DNA of 64,000 nt. Origin: Flaccisagitta enflata (Eukaryota; Chaetognatha; Sagittoidea; Aphragmophora). This document shows positions 34,557-43,750 of the stretch, in pieces; position 1 is the stretch's first letter, and the number at the start of each line of letters is the position of its first letter. The DNA lies in contig OZ231127.1 of NCBI GenBank assembly GCA_965153355.1, forward strand, positions 10,292,001-10,356,000, given 5' to 3'. The notes below the pieces were generated by a model. It was not told the DNA's origin. It did not search any database and was given only the letters and a program-made list of their open reading frames with translations. The position numbers and the translations under genes are program-made.

Positions 34557-34707
34557 TTTTTAGTCGCGGACACGCGACTCTACACCTTGCCGTGTCGGTC
34601 GGTAGGTCGGTCGGTAGATCCGTCACATTTTTGAATTCCGAGCGGTTTTTGCATTACTGCTCCTGCCCAACCGTCCGCGACTGGATTGCCGTGTATCCGG
34701 CCTTGTT
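34557..34707 (+). mobile_element. Family-b hairpin element, GTCGCG subtype
   Basis: TTTTTAG, hairpin GTCGCG-GACA-CGCGAC, CTCTACACCTTGCCGTGTCG, GTCGGTAGGTCGGTCGGTAG, GTCCGCGAC at 34673-34681 and the terminus CCGTGTATCCGGCCTTGTT. Very close to the copy at 6211. No target duplication seen. Confidence 0.75.
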
Positions 34708-35460
34708 TCTCGGTAACTGTTAACTAATCTTGCACATAAGCATATAACTTTATCCCATTAACCAAATATTCTATAAAAATTATTATTATTATTATTATAT
34801 TCTATATAAATTATCAAAGGGTAAGCACAACTGCCTTTATGCCTGTTTACAAAATACTAATTCAAAGGTTTTTGATAATTACTTCTTTAACCACAAAGTT
34901 AGGGGTCATAGCCTAAGTTTGAATTTGTATGTTTATGAGTGGAAGCATATACTTTACAGGAATTCAGTCTGTTGCACTTAACTAGTTAAGAAGAAATTCA
35001 ACAATTTTTTTTAAGACTATTTCAATAAAAAGATTTTCTTCCGATAAACATTTTTACTTTTTGTTGCACACTTCATTATCATTTCCTTATTTCCTCTTCA
35101 CCGCTGCTTGCTGCTCAAAGACCAAAATCCTTTGCTTATTATATATCAAATCAATTTCAGACGCTTGTAAGGGATGGAAAGCGTGATATGATTAGCAAAT
35201 TGTCAAAACGCCGAACAACAACATGCAACAAAAAAACAAAAACAACAACAACAACAAAAACCGCAACGACAACAGCAACAACCAATACAATGAACGCCGG
35301 AGAAACAAAATACTAACGACAAATGCACCGATTGAAGAAGAAGCTTATTCAAGAAGCTTTTGAAGACGCTTGCCTTACATGGAATAAAGATCGAACAAAG
35401 CCCATCTCTCTTAAAATAAAGAGCCAAACACACGGCCCATAACACTCGAATACAGAGCAG
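34708..35460. other. Nothing recognised
   Basis: AT-rich, short (TTA)n near 34780, CAACAA-rich near 35215-35280. No gene. Confidence 0.35.
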
Positions 35461-35469
35461 ATGGGGAGA

Positions 35470-36000
35470 GGCGTACTCTATATCCCGTTTCGTCAGTCCG
35501 TCCATCGATCGCTCAGTCGCTCGGTTGGTTGGTCCATCACGTTTTACTTTTACGGCGTTTACAGGCAGTTTTTGCATTACTGCCCCTGTCTAGATGTATG
35601 GTAAGCCTTTTTTTATAACTAACCCTGCTCACCCGCACGCGACTGGTTACACTTCTCAACTTGTTACACTCAACTTGGGTAGCAGAGCTTTTTCAGACCA
35701 ACCAACGAAGGAACTGACGGACTAGACACAGCCTCGTTTAGGAGTCTCTTCAACAAGTGACGCAGCCTCATAATATCGTCGCGGACGGTTAGGCAGGGGC
35801 ATGTGACCCCCATCCACACCTTCGCCCACTCCACACGCATTCAAACACTGACACAATCACAACTGCAACATTAAAAATGCGTTTCCGCACTTTTCATCAC
35901 AATCATCACAGCCGGACGGACGGACGGAAGGAAGGACGGACAGACAGACAGACAAAGTGACGGATGGATAAAGCTTCTTAAAGAGTTATGCGTCCGCAAA
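35470..36000. repeat. Degenerate family-b copies in both orientations
   Basis: 35480-35665 (+) has GTCAGTCCGTCC, ACGGCGTTTACAGGCAGTTT, GCATTACTGCCCCTG and CACCCGCACGCGACTGG in family order. 35779-36000 (-) starts at CGTCGCGGACGGTTAGGCAG and ends with GGACGGACGGACGGAAGG and TTATGCGTCCGCAAAC. Both are diverged. Confidence 0.5.
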
Positions 36001-36107
36001 CAAAAAGAGTTTCTAGTTCGAAAATAAAACAAAACAACAACACTAGATTCTGACTGCTCAAGTTTGACTGACCCACGAAAGGATGGACGCATAAAGCCTC
36101 TTTTTTT

Positions 36108-36208
36108 TGGTCGCGGACACGTGTCGGTCGGTCCATTTACTGGCGATTTTCGCATTACTGCTCCTGCTCAACCGTCCGCGACTTGATTGCCGTGTATCTG
36201 GCCTTGTT
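36108..36208 (+). mobile_element. Shortened family-b hairpin element
   Basis: TTTTTTGGTCGCGGACACGT then directly GTCGGTCGGTCC: the second stem arm is deleted. GTCCGCGACTTG and the GTGTATCTGGCCTTGTT terminus remain. Confidence 0.6.
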
Positions 36209-36209
36209 C

Positions 36210-36960
36210 CATAGAAATTTTCTTTGTTAGATTTCCTGCATGTTCTGCTGTCATCTATTTACTATTTCTTTTTGTTTCTTTTTTTGTTTTTGTTACAGCA
36301 TGTTCTACATTCCTTTATACCTAATTTATTCAATTCTGATTTCGATTGGCATTTTCATATCATAATTCATGTCCGGAGGTCTTATGCTTATTGAATCATG
36401 TTTTTACCGAAGTTGCCAACGGCCAGCATCCTTCACCTTTGGCTGACCTTCCATTTATTAAGAATCAAAATGAATGAGTTAATTTACTACAATCATATTT
36501 ACCACTTATATAGTTGACACACGATACTATTGATCATTTACTTACCACAACGCGTTTGTTCCTTATACATCTTGCTTGCGGATGTTTTTTTCTCATTTAA
36601 ACAGCCTGCTGCATGCAGCACTCGACTCGGCATGCATCTAACAGCATGCGTACATATCAAATCCCTTAATTCTCTGCCTATGCTTCGTGGTCTCTTCATC
36701 ATTACATTGGCCGAGTGGGATTGGAAGACTAGTGATTTTGTTGTTCAAAACAAAAAGACAATACAAAATGAAACAAAAAATCATTGTCTTCTCCTTCCCA
36801 CTAGGCCGCGCTCGTCATATATCTAATCCAAAGCGACAATGAACTAATCAGCATTTCGACATTACAGTATATATACTCCATAAACTCCACGCATGCTCAT
36901 ATGTTGATAATTCGCAAATGATTTTTTTTTAAACCATGAAGGTTTCTTTCTGATTTACAC
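36210..36960. other. Nothing recognised
   Basis: No coding segment or repeat defined. Confidence 0.3.
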
Positions 36961-37369
36961 TTTTTTTTTTATAAGAACGTCATTTTTTTTTCGAAGGCTT
37001 CATGTTCTTATTTTCAAGGCCAAATGAAGCCTTGAACGTTCTTAATTCAAAATACTATATATACTATAAGAAACCTTATAATATATTATTATTTGATTAT
37101 ATCAAATATATTTCTTTTGAATACTACTAAAACAAAGTCCAAACATTAATGTCTGGGGATATTTTCTTGGTTTTTATATTAGAAATTAAAAGAATTTTAG
37201 CTTATTATACTAAAATGTTAGTGTTATGTTAATGTTCTTTAAATATTACTTTAAGCGAAATTTTTTTCTTAAGATTTAAAGCCTTCGTATGTTCTTAAGA
37301 TGTTTTTAATTTTGGGGCCATTCGAAGCCTTGATGTTCTTATAAACTAGGTTCTTATAAAAAAAAAAAG
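36961..37369. mobile_element. Inverted-repeat element with T-rich ends, about 409 bp
   Basis: TTTTTTTTTTATAAGAAC at the left end and its reverse complement at 37350-37368. Internal words GAAGGCTTCATGTTCTTA, AAATGAAGCCTTGAACGTTC and ATTCGAAGCCTTGATGTTCT recur in both orientations. No ORF. Confidence 0.65.
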
Positions 37370-37557
37370 TGTACATAACGTTGTCATTTTATGCGCTTTC
37401 AACGGGTTGACCAATATCTTTTCTATGAAGGAACTTCGCCTTGAATCACCGTCGGCCTTGTCCCTCTGTCTGTAATTCTTTAAATATCCGTCTGTGTGGC
37501 TGCTTATCACTATCTGTCATTGTGAAGACCGCGAGTGCCCTAATCTTTTCAATCACT

Positions 37558-37694
37558 GAATTAGTCGCGGACACGCGACTCTACACTTTGCCGTGTCACA
37601 TTCCCGTCCGTCACATTTTTGAATTCCGAGCGCTTTTCGTATTACTGCTCCTGCCCAACCGTCTGCGACTGGATTGCCGTGTATCCGGGCTTGC
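37558..37694 (+). mobile_element. Family-b hairpin element
   Basis: TTAGTCGCGGACACGCGACT, CTACACTTTGCCGTGTC, GTCTGCGACTGG, CCGTGTATCCGGGCTTG. The 5' T run is short. Confidence 0.65.
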
Positions 37695-37804
37695 ATTGAT
37701 GGAATGACTTGACTTTATACCTTTTGTTTTCTCTCAGGAATAAAAAAGAACGAAAAACAAAGGAGCATCAATGAACGAGGAAACATGATGAGGGGAAATG
37801 AGTT

Positions 37805-37938
37805 TGGAGTCGAGTATTCGCGACTCTATAGCTCTATAACTATAAGAGGCTTTGTCCGTCCGTCGGTCTGTAGGTTAGCTTGTCGGCCCGCCCGTACCCG
37901 TATTACAGTGTGTGCGTTTGTGTGTGCGTTTGTGTGTG

Positions 37939-38001
<63 letters not shown>

Positions 38002-38444
38002 GTACTAGTACATGTATGTGTGCGTGATTTGGCCGGGGAGGGGTTGAGCGCCCCTGCTCATCCGTCAGCGACGATCATATAAGCCCGCTTTTAGTTGCGG
38101 ACACGCAACTCTATAAGAGGTTTCATCGGTCCGTCGGTCCGTGGTGATCAAGTCGAAAAGTGTGAAAATGCCCACTTACGATTGTCTCAGTGTGTTTGAG
38201 CATGGGGTGGGGGAGGGTATGGTTGGGGGTTGTATGCCCCTGCCCACCCATCCGCAACGACATTGTGGTCCCGGTTTCCTTGTTTTAGGCGCGCGACATA
38301 AAGAGGCTTTGTCCGTTTGTCCGTCGTTCCGTGATGATCAAGCAAATAAGTGAAGAAACGCGATTGTGTGTAGGGGATGTGGAAAGGTGGGGGGAGAATG
38401 AACGCCCCTGCCCACATATGTGATTATCCGCGTTCCTTGTTACA
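37805..38444 (+). mobile_element. Three family-b copies head to tail
   Basis: Copy 1 at about 37805-38085 (GAGTCGAGTATTCGCGACTC, a GT array, CCGTCAGCGACG). Copy 2 at about 38089-38283: hairpin GTTGCG-GACA-CGCAAC at 38094-38109, and TCCGCAAC at 38251-38258 complementary to GTTGCGGA. Copy 3 at about 38283-38444: TTTTAGGCGCGCGAC, ending CGCGTTCCTTGTT. The CCTTGTT end of copy 2 runs directly into the TTTTAG start of copy 3. Confidence 0.65.
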
Positions 38445-38589
38445 GCTTGGCGAGCTTTTGCTGCATATTCTCGACCGAGATGGTGGATCGTAACGGTCCA
38501 AAAGCTTTGACTAGCTCTCTCATTCAAATACCTAAACAACTTGACCATATTTTATGCAGAAGAAGTTTCATCAGGCCTGTATATTATAA

Positions 38590-38890
38590 AGTTTCCCCCC
38601 CCCCCCTGGTGGGGGTGGAATCAAAGGGTTTGGAGATGGGGAAGGAAATCAAAGGGGGGAAATAAAGAAAATTTTGGGAAAATAAAACTTTTGACAGTAC
38701 TAAATCATAAAAACTAGTTAGTAAAACACAATTTAACACTATTTAAACCTTGACTTCACTGTTTTTTGCTTTGTGGGGAAGAAAACCATAGATTTTAAAA
38801 TGCAACGCGACGCCTTGCGGAGAAGAAAATCAAAGGCGGGGGGGGGGGGGGAAATCAAGAGCGACTCAATAACATACACTCCTGAGTTTC
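38590..38890. repeat. Dispersed repeat, inverted relative of 24990-25340
   Basis: CCCCCCCCCC, GGAATCAAAGGGTTTGGAG, ACACAATTTAACACTATTTA, GGGGAAGAAAACCATAGATT and GAAAATCAAAGGCGGGGGG mirror the modules of the other copy. Confidence 0.6.
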
Positions 38891-39640
38891 ATGCTGTACG
38901 ACTGCAGACTGCAGAGTATTGCAGTATGTCTATTAATTGTGCTTTTAGCTCACGACAATTGTGTTTATGTGGCAAAAAAAAAAAAAAAAAAACAGAATTC
39001 GCTCAAATGTGTGGTCCTAATGCAAACGTCATGTTTTAAATAAAAATTAAGTGATTTTCATTTTGGCGGTGTTCTACTACATCTATTCTGAGGTTACTAC
39101 GTCAGATGTGCATTGTACAAGCTAGTCAACTTTTCTAACTCTTCGATATTGTTACCGCAAAAAAAATCGAGTATAACTCTTTCTTTTAACCCCGTCCCTG
39201 ATTTTGTGCGTGCTAATCAGCTTCTGTGACAGCAAATGTGACACTGTGACAGCCAGACATAATACATATATTATAATATAATATATTATGATATATTATA
39301 GATACAGATCTAGATTCATGGTCAAGAGAAAGGGCAAAAGCGAATGCGTAAAATCGGTTGAAAAATACGATTTCATGTCTCTGCTACAATGGGCTCTTAG
39401 TAATTAGCTGCGTCGGGCCATAGAATCGATGGTGTACGCTAATATAAGTTGCGTGGATCAGTCAGTCATTACTTAAAAGATTTATCCACTTGAGAAATGT
39501 AGCTATACAACCGACGTTTACCATTCAAGTACCGTCACCGAAGAAAATGTTTATTTGTAGTTTTTAGCTTTTTTTAAAACCGAATAATCCCGTCCCTATT
39601 CGCTGAATTAGATTTGATTAAGAGAGACAACGCGATCTAT
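38891..39640. other. Nothing recognised
   Basis: Contains a short TATAATATAATATATTATGA palindromic stretch near 39268-39300. No gene. Confidence 0.35.
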
Positions 39641-39647
39641 TTTGATT

Positions 39648-40073
39648 ATGGCGACTCCATCTTCAAACGCACCGCAAGATGAGGTGAAATCATAGCGGTC
39701 TGATTTTGGCGATTTTCCTCAATTTACAATTACATAAGACAAGCCAGAGAAGCCTCAAAATATTTTTGTATACGCAGAATATAGCATAATTCAATCGATA
39801 TTCCATAGGCCTGACTGTCCCTTCATTTGTCTCTCTGTCTGTCTTTCTCTATTTATCTTTCTTTCTTTCTTTCTTTTTTTTCTCTGTCTCTGTCTGTCTG
39901 TCTCTCTCTCTTTCTTTCTTTTTTTTCTCTGACTCTGTCTCTGTCTCTTTCTTTCTTTCTTTCTTTCTTTCTTTTTTCCTCTGTCTGTCTGTCTGTCTGT
40001 CTATCTGTCTGTGTCTGTCGGTCTGTTTCTGTCTGTCGGTCTGTGTCTGGCGGTCTGTGTCTGTTTGTGTGTG

Positions 40074-40118
<45 letters not shown>

Positions 40119-41533
40119 CAGGCGCACGTGGTGCGATTTGAGATTCCTCCGATGATGCGTTATTGCGCTGGAACTTGTCCTTGCACGTGGGTGACGGCGA
40201 TCGCTCTGCCAAACATCGCCTACTTCCGGAAAGTCTTGGCGTCAAAAGGTCTAAAAGGTCGAAACCGTTTATATCAAATCCTTAGTCTAAGAGGGAGAAG
40301 GAGAGGCCAGAGCGAGAAGAAGAAGATGAAGAAGAAGCAGAAGAAGAAGAAGAAGAAGAAGAAGAAGAAGAAGAAGAAGAAGAAGAAGAGGAAACGACAT
40401 CAAATAGCACGCGTTAGAGCGAGTTTTTGAGCGGAAATAATGAACAGACTATCTTTTTACAAATGTAATGCAGCAATTAGTTTCTATAATTACTTCATCT
40501 CTCTAAGAACTAACATACAGCTACCTTTGCGCAACAGAGGACACCGAAGTGCCCGGGCTCAAGATTTGCACCGCCTCAGTTCTAACGGGAGAAGCCAGGC
40601 AGGAGGTATCAGTTGTTATCAAGCGACACAGGGGTAACAATGCCTTTGCGGGCGGATGGGCAGGGGGAATCCAGTAGCTATCCACACCCAATACCCCAGC
40701 CCCCCCCCAACATATACAAACATACAAAAAGTATCTAAAACATTCATTTTTCCTCTTTTTGACGGACGGACTGTTGGACAAAACGTGTCCGCCGCTAAGA
40801 ATAGTTGTATGCCGCATAACCTCCAATATTGAAGTGTTTAACATTAGAACATCTCTATTAGTAAAATGTTGAGCGGGGGCGGTAAAAACCGCTCGTAATT
40901 TAAAAAAGAAAATATCGATCGACCGACCGACCTACCAACCTCCAGTGTCGCGTGCAAGCAACAAGAAAGGCTATCTACGGTACCTATCTATCCAGTACTC
41001 GCGGCATGATGGGGGCCGCCCTAAGTCGCTGCGCTTACTTTACTCTAGAGTGACGCGACAAAAAATTTATAGTTACGCAAAATTTAATCAAATACTGCGA
41101 TCCATTTCTCACGCTTATGAAGGAGGCGAAGATCGTGGAATACATGGTGCCGGCTCAATCTCTCATGGGACTGTCATCGTATTTCGCCTGGTATTACGGA
41201 TACGGGTTTTACGGACCGGCGAAATATCCGTTGTTGATTTACGGTCTGACGTTAGCGTGTCATTCAGTGGCGCACGAGGAAGACGTCGCTTCCAATCCCA
41301 ACATGGTCCTTGCCCATAGAGCTGGTAACGGAATTGACTGTTTGAATAGTGAGGTAGATAGAATCCATTCATTAGAATCAGTATGACGGATGGACGGACC
41401 AATGGATGGAATAAAGCGAGAAGGATAGAAATAAAGCGAGAAAGAAAGTAAGCTAGCGAGAAAGAATGAATGAAAGAAAGCATGAGAGAAAGCATGAGAG
41501 AAAGCATGAGAGAAAGCAAGAAAGAATGCAAGC

Positions 41534-41625
<92 letters not shown>

Positions 41626-41905
41626 CAGACAGAAAGAAAGAAAGAAAGAAAGAAAGAAAGGAAGAAAGAAAAAAAGAAAGAACCGAGAAACGGCGATATG
41701 GACAGATTTTGAGCCAGTTAGTCAAGACATAAAATTACCAAAATGGCGTTTCTCTCATTAACAAGCCTGCGCGGCGGGGACTACGATTTGTTGCTGCATC
41801 TTCCTTCGAGTGAGCAAAATCGCTTCGCTTCTGATGCTCCCGATTTCCGGTGTTTATATCTGGCTCACGAAAATCACTTCCCAAGGAATTGACGGCGGCG
41901 CAAAT
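39648..41905 (+). CDS. Exons of an unrecognised small membrane protein
   Basis: The two best-supported exons are 41123-41324 and 41763-41905. The first begins EAKIVEYMVPAQSLMGLSSY and contains LLIYGLTLACHSVAHEEDVA; the second contains TTICCCIFLRVSKIASLLML and VYIWLTKITSQGIDGGAN. They join in phase (phase 1 on both sides) with GT/AG ends, and each has a hydrophobic segment long enough to span a membrane. Two weaker upstream exons fit: 39648-39683 (MATPSSNAPQDE, then a GTGAAA donor) and 40122 to about 40248 (HVVRFEIPPMM, CAGTCPCTWVTAIALPNIAY, then FRK). The first of these joins the second in phase, but the junction from there to 41123 is unresolved, so an exon or a different donor is missing. 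The gene continues after 41905 (GTGAGT donor). I do not recognise the family. Confidence 0.45.
39830..40114. repeat. CTTT/CTGT/CT pyrimidine microsatellite
   Basis: CTTT runs, CTGTCTGT segments and a terminal (CT)17 that directly precedes a candidate splice acceptor at 40121. Confidence 0.9.
40316..40392. repeat. (GAA)n microsatellite
   Basis: GAA units in a presumed intron. Confidence 0.93.
40393..41122. other. Presumed intron with degenerate minus-strand family-b pieces
   Basis: 40640-40800 has GCGGGCGGATGGGCAGGGGG then GACGGACGGACTG. 40910-40950 has GATCGACCGACCGACC. 41000-41070 ends GACGCGACAAAAAATTT. All are in the order expected for reversed family-b copies but diverged. Confidence 0.4.
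41395..41690. repeat. GAAA/GCAA/GCATGAGA tetranucleotide arrays
   Basis: GAGAAAGCATGA units, (CAAG)n at 41530-41575, (GAAA)n to about 41685; within the intron between the two best membrane-protein exons. Confidence 0.93.
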
Positions 41906-41936
41906 GTGAGTCTAGTCTATGTGTCGACAGCGCGAG

Positions 41937-42060
41937 TTTTTAATCGCGGCCTCGCGACTCTTACAAGGGCCTTTGTCCGGCCGTCGCGTTGGCCCGTCTG
42001 TCATTCCGCTGGTCCGTGACGCTCGAGTTGAAAAAGTGCGAAGTTTTGATAGTGATCTAG
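41937..42060 (+). mobile_element. 5' part of a family-b hairpin element
   Basis: TTTTTAATCGCGGCCTCGCG start; stem ATCGCG-GCCT-CGCGAC. Then GGGCCTTTGTCCGGCCGTCG and GTCCGTGACGCTCGAGTTG. The 3' end is not identified. It begins 31 bases after the donor at 41905. Confidence 0.55.
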
Positions 42061-42117
42061 TGTGTGTGTGTGTGTAACTGTCAATAAACAGCACGTATTC
42101 CATGTCATATCTCTCCA

Positions 42118-42345
42118 GGTCCGCTTCCGCCTCCTCCTCATCCGCCTCCTCATCCTCCCTCTCGCCGCTTCCTCCTCATCCGCCCCCTTCCTCCTCCGCC
42201 TCCTGCCCGGCCTTCATCCTCCTCCGCCTTCCCCGGCTCGATCCCCGGCCTCATCCTCATCCTTCTCTTCATCCTCCTCATCATCCTCCGGCACGATCCC
42301 CGGCCTCATCCTCCTCCTCCACCTTCATCCCTGGACTCAGCCTTC
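42118..42345. repeat. CCTCCTCATCC-type pyrimidine minisatellite
   Basis: Irregular 9-24 bp units of CCTCCTCATCC, CCGGCCTCATCCTC and GATCCCCGG. Confidence 0.8.
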
Positions 42346-42614
42346 ATTCCAAAACTCACTGTGGACTCTTTTAATTGTGCCTTTTCTCCCATTGCCTTAC
42401 TGTATATAATTTGATATTAGATTCTGATTTCTCCTTTTTTCCCCTAGATAAGCGAGCAAACTCTTACCTTTCTAAGTGACTTTCCTATTCATGTGTGCGC
42501 ATTATCCTCCCTTCCGTCATCCCCCATCTAGAAACCATCATTCCTCGGATCCTCAGGTATAGGGCATTTATCATATCTGATATGGACCGGCCCCCCCTTT
42601 AACCCAATGCCCAC

Positions 42615-42812
42615 TGTAATTAGCGCCCCCTCCTCTCTTCCTTTCTCTTTACTTTTCCCATTCAGAACTTTGAGATCGCTACAATACTGGATTCGCTTTC
42701 TTTGCCCCAGATTGGATACTCAAGAAGGATCTCCTTACAAACATTGGAAAAACACTCTCTTTTAAGACTCACAGATGCTTGGAGAAACTGACACTCGTGG
42801 CAGACGCTGACA
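42615..42812 (+). repeat. 5' long terminal repeat-like copy of the BEL/Pao element
   Basis: From about 42624 to 42812 this matches 48672-48858 with a two-base (CT) length difference and perhaps slippage in the C run. It ends GACGCTGACA. A TG at 42615 is a tentative start. No obvious tRNA primer-binding site (TGG...) follows at 42813. Upstream sequence is unrelated to that before the right copy. Confidence 0.7.
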
Positions 42813-42960
42813 ATCTCAAAGTTCTTCAGTTCTCTAAAGCTCAAGTCTACCACCTTCCCATCCAAGTTCCCGGCTTCCCACCCGAGACCTTCATCTCCCG
42901 CCATAGTCGTTTCCTCCTCTTCAAAGTCGCACACCATCCCCTCTTCCACCATCAATTACG

Positions 42961-43593
42961 GTGAAAGAAGACTCAACTCCCCATCCTCATCATCCTCATC
43001 CTCATCCTCCCAACCAACCCTCCTCCTGCCATCGACTTACGGTGAAAGAAAAGCCCAACTTCTCATCCTCATCATCACCCCTTCTCGCTCGCTCATCCAC
43101 AGCTTCCCAAAGTGTTATCGCATTAATAGACAGCATACAGACGTGTGTACAGACACCTGACAACGACGAGGGCACTGGAAACCCCCGGAAAACACAGACA
43201 GACAGTGGCAACATTGCCCCCGTGCCATCATATCCTTCATTCTCTAACAAACAGCCGACGACTTCTCATCCTCATCATCATCCCTTCTCGCTCGCTCATC
43301 TACAGCCTCCTCAAAGTGTTACCGCATTAATAGACAGCATACAAACGCGTGTACAGACACCAGACAACGACGAGGGCACTGGAAACCCCCGGGAAACACA
43401 GACAGACAGTGGCAACATTGCCCCCGTGCCATCATATCCTTCACCCTCTAATAAACAACCGACAAAACGTCCTCAACTATCACCCTATAAAACGTTCACT
43501 CCCGCGTCAATAAAGCAACCCGTCCTCATCAACACACTCACACGGTACATGCACACCCACTCTACCAGTACCAACAGTGGGAATACCCGCTAA
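42961..43593 (+). other. Leader frame with an in-frame 203-204 bp duplication
   Basis: Open for 210 codons between the left LTR and gag but with no ATG near its start (GTG at 42961). Two copies of a unit of about 68 codons start at 43058 and 43261; both encode ALIDSIQT.VQTPDNDEGT and TDSGNIAPVPSYPS. The duplication preserves the frame. It could be an untranslated leader repeat or a coding segment reached from elsewhere; no known domain. Confidence 0.4.
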
Positions 43594-43750
43594 TCTACAT
43601 ATACACCGTCTAAATCCAAAAGAAAAACCCCCCAACCGTCAGAAGAGAACGTTCACATTTACATTCACATCCACTTCATCACTATCGATAGTGGGAATAC
43701 CCGCTAAACATCACATACACCATCCACGCCCCTACACCATCTCAATCACC

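Noticed and set aside
42615-42623. TG at 42615 as firm 5' LTR border and a matching 5-bp target duplication
   Set aside because: Similarity with the right copy starts only at about 42624, and the flanks CCCAC and GTAAC do not match.
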